From the NCBI GenBank assembly GCA_903861445.1, contig CAIOUK010000172.1, positions 1 through 17,345 of the forward strand: DNA of 17,345 nt. Direction: 5' to 3'. Below, one piece after another: positions 1 to 7,705 of this stretch. Source of the stretch: an uncultured Verrucomicrobia subdivision 3 bacterium (GTDB lineage: Bacteria; Verrucomicrobiota; Verrucomicrobiia; Limisphaerales; UBA11358). The position numbers were made by a program, and so were the translations under genes. The notes under the pieces were generated by a model. It did no database searches. It saw only the letters and a list, made by a program, of their open reading frames with translations, and was not told the DNA's origin. Numbering within the stretch: the first letter of the stretch is position 1; each line of letters begins with the position of its first letter.

Positions 1-1
1 A

Positions 2-1582
2 AGTAGTGAGGATGGCAAAGATACCAGAGTGGAGTTGGAACCATTGCTTGCCAGATTAAGAACGGCTACTGGTTTTACACTTTCTTGGGAAATGCCGCTG
101 GTTGGTGGCTTGATAGACTGGGTTGCAGAACAAATGGCCAGACCATCGCTGGATTTTTTACTGGCGAACAAATCAGAAAATAACCTTGGCCAGGAAGGAT
201 ATGTCTTGAGTGTCCGAACCAACCGAATTGTGATTGCGGCTCAAACTACAACGGGTCTTTTTTATGGTTACCAAACTTTGCTCCAACTTCTTCCGCCCGA
301 AATTTTTTCCACCAACAAAGTCTCCGGCGTAAAATGGGAAATCCCCTGCGTTGAAATTACCGATTCACCGCGCTTCCCCTGGCGCGGGCTGATGCTCGAC
401 GTGAGCCGCCATTTCTTCACCAAGTCGGAAGTGGAAAAACTGCTCGACGTGATGGCGTTGCACAAGCTCAACACGTTTCACTGGCATCTCACCGACGATC
501 ACGGCTGGCGGATTGAGATCAAAAAATATCCCAAGCTGACGAGCGTCGGCGCGTGGCGGGACGGCGTGGGCTTCGGCCTGGCCACCAATTCCACCACGGC
601 CTACGATCCGGACGGTCGCTACGGCGGATTTTATACGCAGGACGACATCCGCGAAGTCGTGGCTTACGCGGCGGCGCGGCATATCACCATCGTGCCCGAA
701 ATTGAAATGCCCGGCCATGCGCTCGCGGCGCTGGCGGCGTATCCCGAATTCGGCACCGGCAGCGGCCCGTTCACCGTGCCGCTCAAAGGCGGCGTCAATC
801 GCGGCATTTATTCGCCGGCCAATGAGCAGACGTTTCAATTTCTGGACGACGTGCTGACAGAAGTGGCGCAATTATTTCCGGGCAAGTATATCCACATCGG
901 CGGCGATGAAGTGCCGAAGGAGCCGTGGAAAAATGACGCCACCTGTCAAGCTTTGATGAAGCGCGAGGGATTTAAGAACGAGGAGGAATTGCAAAGCTGG
1001 TTCATTCGCCGGATCGAAAAAATCGTGAGCGCCAAGGGTAAAACGATTTTGGGTTGGAGCGAGATTTTGCAGGGCGGCCTCGCTCAAAACGCCACGGTCA
1101 TGGATTGGATTGGCGGCGGGCGCGAAGCCGCCAGCCAGGGCCACGATGTGGTCATGTCGCCAAAGACGCATTGCTATCTGGATTTTTACCAGTCGCGCAA
1201 CCGCACGGCAGAGCCACGCGCCATCGGCGGGTTTTTGCCACTGCAAACGGTCTATGCGTTCGAGCCAATTCCCGCGAAGCTTGCGCCAGAATTTCACCAG
1301 CATATCCTCGGGGCGCAGGGCAATATTTGGACGGAATATATCTCGAATTTGAAACAGGTGGAATACATGGCTTTTCCGCGTCTGGCCGCGCTGGCCGAGG
1401 TCACTTGGTCGCCGAAGGAGGTGCGTCAATACGATGATTTTCTACGCCGGCTCAAGTTGCACGAGCAGCGACTCGAACAGTTGGGCGTGAGCTATCGTAA
1501 ATCCACGCTGGGCGATGGTGCCGACGCCACGCCGGTAAAACCAAAGGCTAAGCCGAAAACAAAATCTATCAGTTCACAATGA
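2..1582 (+). CDS. Beta-N-acetylhexosaminidase, GH20 family (5' partial)
   Basis: This enzyme hydrolyses terminal beta-linked GlcNAc or GalNAc from glycans by substrate-assisted catalysis. Numbering from the GTG at 29, residues 1-110 are the end of the GH20 N-terminal domain (GLFYGYQTLLQLLPP at 76-90). The (beta/alpha)8 barrel starts near PRFPWRGLMLD (114-124), followed by HWHLTDDHGW (151-160) and HIGGDE (289-294), where D293/E294 is the catalytic Asp-Glu pair. WTEY (434-437) and a Trp-rich end (W460) also fit. The frame is open to the left edge without a stop, and the GH20 N-terminal domain normally begins some tens of residues earlier. The GTG at 29 is therefore probably not the start, and any signal peptide lies outside the window. 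The C-terminus is a Lys/Pro-rich tail. The last four bases (ATGA) overlap the next gene. GC is about 46% up to position 360 and well above 60% after it. Confidence 0.93.
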   Translation, partial: SSEDGKDTRVELEPLLARLRTATGFTLSWEMPLVGGLIDWVAEQMARPSLDFLLANKSENNLGQEGYVLSVRTNRIVIAAQTTTGLFYGYQTLLQLLPPEIFSTNKVSGVKWEIPCVEITDSPRFPWRGLMLDVSRHFFTKSEVEKLLDVMALHKLNTFHWHLTDDHGWRIEIKKYPKLTSVGAWRDGVGFGLATNSTTAYDPDGRYGGFYTQDDIREVVAYAAARHITIVPEIEMPGHALAALAAYPEFGTGSGPFTVPLKGGVNRGIYSPANEQTFQFLDDVLTEVAQLFPGKYIHIGGDEVPKEPWKNDATCQALMKREGFKNEEELQSWFIRRIEKIVSAKGKTILGWSEILQGGLAQNATVMDWIGGGREAASQGHDVVMSPKTHCYLDFYQSRNRTAEPRAIGGFLPLQTVYAFEPIPAKLAPEFHQHILGAQGNIWTEYISNLKQVEYMAFPRLAALAEVTWSPKEVRQYDDFLRRLKLHEQRLEQLGVSYRKSTLGDGADATPVKPKAKPKTKSISSQ

Positions 1583-2946
1583 AGCTTAAATTCACACCGC
1601 CACTCGATCCGGGATTTCAGCCCGCCATCCTCGTCAACCGCAACTACGTCGCCGCTGCGAAGAAAACCGGACGCGCCGTGCCGCTCGTTATCGGTTTGGA
1701 ACGCGAATGCGGCTTGGTGTCACGGTTTGAAACGGTGGTGTTTCCGGACGCAGATGCCGCCACGCTCCAGTATGTCGAGCGCACGGTGAAATTTCTCCTG
1801 TGGGCCCGCGGCGGTTGGAAGGTTTATGTCGGCGGTCCCAAAGCCATCGGCGAATTCATCCGCAAAACCTATTCGCCGACTGGCGCACGGAAGTTTGATT
1901 GCAACCTGATGGGCGCGGCTTACGCGAAGAAATTCCAGGTCGTGGTGACGGCAGCGGATAAAGTTCCCGCCAACAGCGAAATGGAAGTCGCGGCGGGCGG
2001 CCACTTGAAAGGCTGCCGCATCGGCTTCGATTTGGGCGCGAGCGATTACAAAGTTTCCGCTGTGATTGATGGCGAAGCGGTGTTCACCGAGGAATCGCCG
2101 TGGGATCCGAAGAGCCAGCCGAATCCCGAATATCATTACCACCACATTTCCGCCGCGTTGCATCGCGCCGCCGCGCATATGCCGCGCGTGGACGCCATTG
2201 GCGGCAGTTCTGCTGGCGTGATTGTGGATAATGAAATCCGCGTGGCGTCGCTGCTGCGCGCGATTCCGAAGAAAGATTTTCCGAAGGCGGCAAAAGTTTT
2301 CAAACGCATTCAAAAAGAATGGAACGTGCCCATCGTGGTAATGAACGACGGCGACGTGACGGCGCTGGCTGGCGCGCTTTCGCTGCGCAAAAAGGGCATG
2401 CTTGGTATCGCCATGGGTTCGAGCGAAGCCGGCGGTTTTATGGACAAGCAGGGCCGGATTCTTGGCTGGCTGAATGAACTGGCGTTCGCCCCGGTGGATT
2501 ACAATCCCGCGGCTGCCGCCGATGAATGGTCCGGCGATCGCGGCGTGGGCGCGCTGTATTTCTCACAGCAGGCGGTCAACAAGCTGTTGCCAACCGCAAA
2601 AATCAAGCTGCCGAAAAAAATGGGTTTGCCCGAACGCCTCAAGGAAGTGCAGGCGCTGATGGCTAAGGGCGACGCCCGCGCCGCGAAGATTTACGAGACC
2701 ATCGGCGTCTATCTCGGTTACACGATTCCGCTCTATGCGGAGTTCTACGATTACCAGCACATGCTTATTCTCGGCCGTGTCACGACTGGCAAGGGCGGCG
2801 ACATCGTCATCGCCAAGGCGAGGGAAGTGTTGAAAAAAGAATTCCCTGAAATCGCCAAGAAAGTTCAGATCCATGTGCCGGACGAAAAATCGCGGCGCGT
2901 CGGTCAGGCGGTGGCGGCGGCAAGTTTGCCCATGATTAAAAAATGA
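1579..2946 (+). CDS. ROK-type sugar kinase with long N-terminal extension
   Basis: This is probably an ATP-dependent hexose or N-acetylhexosamine kinase of the ROK/ASKHA superfamily. Visible signatures are the phosphate-1 loop-like IGFDLGASDYK (148-158), GGSSAGV (208-214), the NDGD motif (256-259; ROK enzymes usually have NDAN, with the Asp as catalytic base), and GIAMGSSEAGGFM (276-288), which corresponds to the ROK glycine-rich segment. The classic ROK zinc motif (CxCGxxGC) is absent. Residues 1-145 precede the kinase core and are not part of a standard ROK protein of about 300 residues. I do not recognise that domain. No signal peptide is present, so it should act in the cytoplasm. The ATG overlaps the GH20 stop (ATGA), implying translational coupling. 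Between GH20 and nagB, a GlcNAc (or GalNAc) kinase role is the natural inference, but specificity cannot be read from sequence. Confidence 0.8.
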   Translation: MKLKFTPPLDPGFQPAILVNRNYVAAAKKTGRAVPLVIGLERECGLVSRFETVVFPDADAATLQYVERTVKFLLWARGGWKVYVGGPKAIGEFIRKTYSPTGARKFDCNLMGAAYAKKFQVVVTAADKVPANSEMEVAAGGHLKGCRIGFDLGASDYKVSAVIDGEAVFTEESPWDPKSQPNPEYHYHHISAALHRAAAHMPRVDAIGGSSAGVIVDNEIRVASLLRAIPKKDFPKAAKVFKRIQKEWNVPIVVMNDGDVTALAGALSLRKKGMLGIAMGSSEAGGFMDKQGRILGWLNELAFAPVDYNPAAAADEWSGDRGVGALYFSQQAVNKLLPTAKIKLPKKMGLPERLKEVQALMAKGDARAAKIYETIGVYLGYTIPLYAEFYDYQHMLILGRVTTGKGGDIVIAKAREVLKKEFPEIAKKVQIHVPDEKSRRVGQAVAAASLPMIKK

Positions 2947-4307
2947 AACGCCTATCCCAATGGTTTTGCCTTGGCCTGCTGATGTGGCGCAGCCTTGCCC
3001 CGGCCAGTGAGGCCGATAAGCCGATGAACATTGTCGTCCTGCTCGCGGACGACTGGCGGTTTGATTCGTTGCATTGTGCGGGCAATCCGGTGGTGCAAAC
3101 GCCCAATGTTGACCGGCTGGCGACGGAGGGTGTGCGGTTCACGCATGCCTGTGTGACCACTCCGATTTGCGGCGTGAGCCGGGCGTCCATCTTTACCGGG
3201 CAATGGATGTCGCGCCATGGCAACCAAAGGATGCAGATGTTCAAGACGCCGTGGGCGGAAACATATCCGGGGCTGCTGCGGACAAATGGTTATTATGTTG
3301 GCCACGTCGGCAAATGGCATAACGGCAGATTTCCGGCGGAGAATTTCGACTTCGGCCGGGCGTATTCCGGGCATCACTGGATTCAACAGGCGGACGGCAC
3401 GAAAATTCATGTCACGCAGAAGAACGAAAAGGACGCGCTGGAGTTTCTCCGCACCCGGCCCAAGGACAAACCGTTCTGCCTGACCGTCGCCTTCTTCGCG
3501 CCGCATGCCGAGGATGGGAACCCATTGCAATACCTGCCGCAGCCGCAGAGCCTGGAGCTTTACAAGGACGTGAAGATTCCGGTGCCGGTCAATGCCACGG
3601 ACGAATCGTTTCACCGCCTGCCGGAATTCGTTGCCAACGAGACGAATGAAAGCCGGATCCGCTGGCATTGGCGATTCGACACGCCGGAGAAATTTCAGAC
3701 GATGATGAAGAATTACTACCGGCTCATCACCGAGGTGGACGCCACCTGCGGGCGGGTGCTGGCGGAGTTGAAGGCGCAAGGCGTGCTCGATCATACGCTC
3801 GTGATCTTCACCGGCGACAACGGCTATTTCCATGCCGAACACGGCCTCGCCGACAAATGGTATCCGCACCAGGAAAGCATCCGCGTGCCGATGATTGTGT
3901 GGGATCCCCGCATCAGCAAAGCGAAACAGGGAACCACCAACGATGAATTCGTGCTTAACGTGGATATTGCGCCGACGATTTTGGCCGCCGCCGGCATACC
4001 CGCGCCCAAAACCATGCAGGGCCAAAATTATGCGCCGCTGTATATGGCGGAAAAGACTCCGGCGTGGCGCACCGAATTTTTCGAAGAACATGCAGCCAGT
4101 AAAAAAGGCGTGTTCATCCCTGCCTCGGAAGCGCTGGTGCGAAAAGATTGGAAGTATTTTTACTGGCCGGATTACCAGCGTGAACAGCTTTTCGATGTGA
4201 TCGCCGATCCGCACGAGGAAAATGACCTTGTCAAAGATCCGGCGCAAAAAGCCCGGCTGGAAGAAATGCGGCAACGCTTCAATGAACTCAAGGCGGCGGC
4301 CCGGTGA
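2943..4307 (+). CDS. Secreted sulfatase, S1 (formylglycine) family
   Basis: This is a type I sulfatase that removes sulfate esters from a carbohydrate. Residues 1-22 form a signal peptide (KR, hydrophobic core, APA before SEA). The metal-binding start is NIVVLLADDW (29-38). The active-site signature is CGVSRASIFTG (76-86): Cys76 would be converted to formylglycine, and Arg80 is the conserved Arg. GKWH (123-126), FTGDNGYF (289-296) and HGLADKW (300-306) supply the other expected Lys, His, Asp and Asn ligands. The LFDVIADPHEENDL segment near the C-terminus is typical of the family. Position +2 after the Cys is Val instead of the textbook Pro/Ala. The overall style resembles sulfatases acting on GlcNAc-6-sulfate or glycosaminoglycan pieces, and the GH20 and nagB neighbours agree, but the exact linkage is inference. 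The gene overlaps the kinase stop by ATGA. No sulfatase-maturating enzyme is visible. Confidence 0.93.
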   Translation: MKRLSQWFCLGLLMWRSLAPASEADKPMNIVVLLADDWRFDSLHCAGNPVVQTPNVDRLATEGVRFTHACVTTPICGVSRASIFTGQWMSRHGNQRMQMFKTPWAETYPGLLRTNGYYVGHVGKWHNGRFPAENFDFGRAYSGHHWIQQADGTKIHVTQKNEKDALEFLRTRPKDKPFCLTVAFFAPHAEDGNPLQYLPQPQSLELYKDVKIPVPVNATDESFHRLPEFVANETNESRIRWHWRFDTPEKFQTMMKNYYRLITEVDATCGRVLAELKAQGVLDHTLVIFTGDNGYFHAEHGLADKWYPHQESIRVPMIVWDPRISKAKQGTTNDEFVLNVDIAPTILAAAGIPAPKTMQGQNYAPLYMAEKTPAWRTEFFEEHAASKKGVFIPASEALVRKDWKYFYWPDYQREQLFDVIADPHEENDLVKDPAQKARLEEMRQRFNELKAAAR

Positions 4308-4324
4308 ATTGAGAAAACCACGAA

Positions 4325-6169
4325 ATGAACATCCATCGAAAAGTTTATGTGCTTGCCCTGGCTGTTCTGATGGTCGCGTTGGAAGGGAACTTATTCGGCG
4401 CGTCGCCGGATTTCCAATCGCCGCACCTCGCTGTGACCTGGTCGCGCACCGCCCCGACCTTGGCGGTGTTTGGGGTGGATTCGCTGGGGCAAGGCCGGTT
4501 GCAGCCGGTGAATCTGGTGACCACCAATCTTCCGGCGTGCCAGTTTTCAAATGCTACCACCGCTGTGTTTTATCAGCAGGACGGCATAAACTTCTGGCGG
4601 GGTGAATGTGGTGAAAAGGAAATCAAGTTAAGTTCGGATTACGCCGGAACCGTCGCTCCGCCATTCGTGTGGCAATTCAGTCAACGTTCGGTTCACGCCA
4701 CGGTGCTGGGAATGATGCAGCCGGGTGAGCAGCGGGTTTCGGTGCCGTGCTTGTTGCATTTACCCGACATGGGCACGCTGCGAATTACTTGCAATGTTGC
4801 CGGAGCGAAACTGGATTACACCGCTGCCCGCTGTGTGCGGCTGGAATTGCCGGCGGCGACTGCGGCGCATCCGCATGTGGAATACCGGCTGGAGGTGGTG
4901 GCTATTTATCCGAAGCTGCCCGGGATTGAAAACAATCCGCTTTACGACAGTTTCCGGCGGGACTGGCTGAATGTTTTTCAGGTCAATCCCCGGCGGCAGA
5001 TGCTGGCAAATAATTCCGCCAGCGACATCTGCACGTTCACCGTATTTGAATACTCCGACCTAGCCATGCACACGCCGCCTTTGGCGGACGGGCTGACCGC
5101 AAACGATCTGGTGCGCATGACGCTCGACCGCTATCTGGCGGGAGTCAAAGGCTACGGCCAGATCGGCGGCTGGAAAACGCCCTGGACGTCTTTGGACTCA
5201 TTGCCGTCCATGCTGATTTCCGCGTGCGACTACGTCAACAGCTCCGGCGATTTGAAATGGGCCGAAGCCAATTACGAAAAACTTTCCGCCTGGGGCCATG
5301 AAATGTTTGCCGCCGACCAGGACGGCAACGGCCTGGTCGAATATCCCGGCACCGGCAACTTCGGCGAACGCCCGACGCCTAGCCGGCGTCCGGCGAACTG
5401 GTGGGACACCATCAACTTCGGTCACGAGGACGCCTTCTCCAACGCCCTGGCTTATCAGGCAGGAAAATTGTTTGCCGACCTAGCCCGCCGGTTGAAAAAG
5501 ACCGAAGACGCCGAATTTTTTGCCGCGCGGGCAGCGAAGCTGAAGGCGGCTTATGCGCCGACATTTTTGAATCCGCAGACCGGCGTTCTGGCCGGTTGGA
5601 AAAGTGCCGACGGCCAGTTGCATGATTATTGGTTCACTTATGTGCAGGGCATGGCGATTACGTTTGGTTTGCTTGATGATAAAACGGCCAATCAGGTTAT
5701 GGACAAGTTGCTCGCAAAGATGACCGAGGTCGGCTTCACGAATTTTTCACTCGGTCTGCCGGGCAATCTCGTGCCGGTCAAAAAGGGCGATTACGTTGAC
5801 CATGGGAATGTTTCACCCAAACGCTTCGGCCAGCCCAAGCTGGACGATGGTAGCGATGGCTTTCAGTATTATGAGAACGGCGGTGCGACCGGCTGCTGGG
5901 CTTATTATACGGTCAAGGCGCTGATTAAACTCGGACGGATTGAAGATGCCCGCCGCATTTTTCATCCGATGCTCGCGGCCTATGCCCGGGGTGAATTTCA
6001 GGGCTTTGAACCCAACGGCGGTTCTTATGATTGGCGCGACTGGGCGGGCCACGGCCACGGCTACGAAGGTCTGCTCACGGATAATTACCACGCATTGCTG
6101 GCGGTGCTGGATGACGTGAAAGTGTCGCACACATCGCCGGTCAATTCGCCGGAAGCGAAGCAAAAATAA
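4325..6169 (+). CDS. Secreted six-hairpin (alpha/alpha barrel) glycosidase-like protein
   Basis: Residues 1-26 are a signal peptide, so the protein is exported. Residues 27-240 are mostly beta-rich, fitting an N-terminal beta-sandwich. From about 255 the pattern becomes helical repeats of an (alpha/alpha)6 barrel: GGWKTPWTSLDSLPS (281-295), ADQDGNGLVEYPG (330-342), NWWDTINFGHEDAFSNA (358-374), HDYWFTYVQGMA (433-444), GFQYYENGGATGCWAYY (512-528), FEPNGGSYDWRDWAGHGHGY (561-580). This resembles the MGH1/GH78/GH63-like six-hairpin glycosidases; acidic candidates for catalysis are D361, E368 and E517. I cannot assign a GH family or substrate. DQDGNG looks like a calcium-binding loop. The gene starts 17 bases after the sulfatase, with a weak GAGA purine stretch upstream, and its TAA overlaps the next ATG (TAATG). 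It probably trims the same glycan as the sulfatase and GH20 enzyme. Confidence 0.75.
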   Translation: MNIHRKVYVLALAVLMVALEGNLFGASPDFQSPHLAVTWSRTAPTLAVFGVDSLGQGRLQPVNLVTTNLPACQFSNATTAVFYQQDGINFWRGECGEKEIKLSSDYAGTVAPPFVWQFSQRSVHATVLGMMQPGEQRVSVPCLLHLPDMGTLRITCNVAGAKLDYTAARCVRLELPAATAAHPHVEYRLEVVAIYPKLPGIENNPLYDSFRRDWLNVFQVNPRRQMLANNSASDICTFTVFEYSDLAMHTPPLADGLTANDLVRMTLDRYLAGVKGYGQIGGWKTPWTSLDSLPSMLISACDYVNSSGDLKWAEANYEKLSAWGHEMFAADQDGNGLVEYPGTGNFGERPTPSRRPANWWDTINFGHEDAFSNALAYQAGKLFADLARRLKKTEDAEFFAARAAKLKAAYAPTFLNPQTGVLAGWKSADGQLHDYWFTYVQGMAITFGLLDDKTANQVMDKLLAKMTEVGFTNFSLGLPGNLVPVKKGDYVDHGNVSPKRFGQPKLDDGSDGFQYYENGGATGCWAYYTVKALIKLGRIEDARRIFHPMLAAYARGEFQGFEPNGGSYDWRDWAGHGHGYEGLLTDNYHALLAVLDDVKVSHTSPVNSPEAKQK

Positions 6170-6837
6170 TGATGTCCGCAACTCGGCCACAATTGCACTG
6201 CCGCGAATTGCCCGCGTTTGAGGCGGACAATTTGGACGCCGTGCGCCAAGCCTTCGCCGCAATGGAAAGCTGCGAACTGCGACAGGCATGGCTGTCCAAA
6301 CCAGAGCCGGATTTTGCCACCGCAACCGTGCGGGTCGGCTGGCGCGGAACTTCGCTGCTGGCCTTTGCCGAACTGGCGGACGCGGACATTTTCAGCCGCG
6401 CCACCGGCCACAACCAGCGGATGTGGGAACTGGGCGACGTGTTGGAAATTTTTCTGTCACCGGAAAATTCCGCCAGCTATGTGGAATTCCACGTCACGCC
6501 GAATAACTATCGGTTGCAGTTACGTTTTCCCGACACCGCGACGCTGCGACAGGCGCAGGCGGAAAATCGCTTCGAGCGTTTGCTGTTGCCGGACGGTGTT
6601 TTCTGTTCGCGCGCGTGGGTGCAGCCGGAAAATAAAAAGTGGTTTGTGCTGGCGGAAATTCCGGCAGACTTGGTTGACAGCGCGGAACCATCGTTGGTTG
6701 GTGTTGCTTGGAAATTTTCCTTCAGCCGCTATGATTATACCCGTGGTCGGGCGAAACCGGTCCATTCCTCCACCTCGCCTCACGCCAGCGTGGACTTTCA
6801 TCGGCGCGAGGATTGGGGGACGTTGATATTTATTTAA
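6169..6837 (+). CDS. CBM9-like (DOMON-type) carbohydrate-binding domain protein
   Basis: This protein of 222 residues consists essentially of one beta-sandwich of the CBM9-like type. The best clues are WELGDVLEIFLSPEN (86-100), YVEFHVTPNN (104-113), WKFSFSRYDYTRG (181-193) with SSTSP (200-204), and the ending FHRREDWGTLIFI. Such domains bind sugars or act as accessory modules. There is no catalytic domain and no signal peptide at either ATG (6169 or 6172), which is unusual for a carbohydrate-binding module, so a cytoplasmic location is predicted. Its start overlaps the stop of the six-hairpin gene by one base, suggesting coupling and perhaps a shared function. It could also be a separated domain of a formerly fused enzyme. 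The family call is moderately sure; the role is unknown. Confidence 0.65.
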   Translation: MMSATRPQLHCRELPAFEADNLDAVRQAFAAMESCELRQAWLSKPEPDFATATVRVGWRGTSLLAFAELADADIFSRATGHNQRMWELGDVLEIFLSPENSASYVEFHVTPNNYRLQLRFPDTATLRQAQAENRFERLLLPDGVFCSRAWVQPENKKWFVLAEIPADLVDSAEPSLVGVAWKFSFSRYDYTRGRAKPVHSSTSPHASVDFHRREDWGTLIFI

Positions 6838-6844
6838 GGCTTTT

Positions 6845-7702
6845 ATGAAATTGAAATTGCCCACAGCTCAAGTTTTTGTTCCCGACGGCCAGCCCGTTGC
6901 GATGGCGCTCCCGCGCATCACGCATCTCGGCATCGGCGCGCATCAGGACGATCTGGAATTCATGTCATTTCACGGCATCCTCGAATGTTTCGCGCGCGAC
7001 GACCAATGGTTTGGCGGCGTCACCTGCACGAACGGCGCGGGCAGTTCGCGCACCGGCGCGTATGAGAAATTTACCGACGCGCAGATGATGGCGGTGCGCC
7101 GCGTGGAGCAGAATAACGCCGCTGTCGTCGGGCAATACGGAGCGATGATTCAACTAGATCATCCCAGCAGCACGGTCAAAAGCCCGACCGATCCGGCGCT
7201 AAAAAATGATTTGAAGGAAATCCTCGCCGCGACGCGACCCGAAGTTGTTTACACGCATAATCCGGCGGACAAACACGACACGCACATCGGCGTGGTCATC
7301 GCGGCGTTACAGGCGATGCGCGAATTGCCGCGCGACCAGCGTCCCAAACGTGTCATCGGCTGCGAAGTCTGGCGCAATCTCGACTGGCTGGCTGACGCAG
7401 AAAAAGTGGTCATGGACGTGAGTGGGCGCGACAATTTGGCGGCGGCGCTGAACGGCATATTCGATTCGCAGATTGCCGGCGGCAAACGCTACGACCTCGC
7501 GACGTTGGGCCGGCGCGCGGCAAACGCCACGTTCTTTGAGTCGCACGCGACCGACCGCGCTAATCAGGTCATCTTTGGCTTGGATTTGACGCCGGTGGTG
7601 GCGGATGAGACGAAGGACATTGTGGATTTCGTCGGCGGTTTCATTGACCGTTTCAATGTGGATGTGAAAAAGAAATTGAGCCAGCGGCTCGGAAAGATTT
7701 AA
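6845..7702 (+). CDS. PIG-L/LmbE family zinc-dependent N-deacetylase
   Basis: This family removes acetyl groups from N-acetylglucosaminyl compounds using one zinc ion. The signature AHQDD (32-36) provides the metal-binding His33 and Asp36 and the probable catalytic Asp35. The second motif, HNPADKHDTH (138-147), provides His144/His147 of the HxxH type. Length (285 residues) is normal and there is no signal peptide, so it is cytoplasmic. It begins seven bases after the CBM9-like gene and stops three bases before nagB. Since no nagA is in the window, it is the best candidate to deacetylate GlcNAc-6-phosphate, or free GlcNAc, ahead of NagB. Bacteroidota proteins that fuse a NagB domain to a PIG-L domain support a functional link (from memory). 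Acetate would be the by-product. Family assignment is strong; substrate is inferred. Confidence 0.88.
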   Translation: MKLKLPTAQVFVPDGQPVAMALPRITHLGIGAHQDDLEFMSFHGILECFARDDQWFGGVTCTNGAGSSRTGAYEKFTDAQMMAVRRVEQNNAAVVGQYGAMIQLDHPSSTVKSPTDPALKNDLKEILAATRPEVVYTHNPADKHDTHIGVVIAALQAMRELPRDQRPKRVIGCEVWRNLDWLADAEKVVMDVSGRDNLAAALNGIFDSQIAGGKRYDLATLGRRAANATFFESHATDRANQVIFGLDLTPVVADETKDIVDFVGGFIDRFNVDVKKKLSQRLGKI

Positions 7703-7705
7703 GCC

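Noticed and set aside
12..59. ATG at position 12 as the start of the first gene
   Set aside because: It is in a different frame from the GH20 protein and reaches a stop after 15 codons. The GH20 frame itself is open to the left edge.
2952..4550. Long minus-strand open frame of 532 codons
   Set aside because: It lies antisense to the sulfatase and the start of the six-hairpin gene. Its Arg/His-rich, low-complexity translation resembles no family and is explained by high GC at third positions of the real genes.
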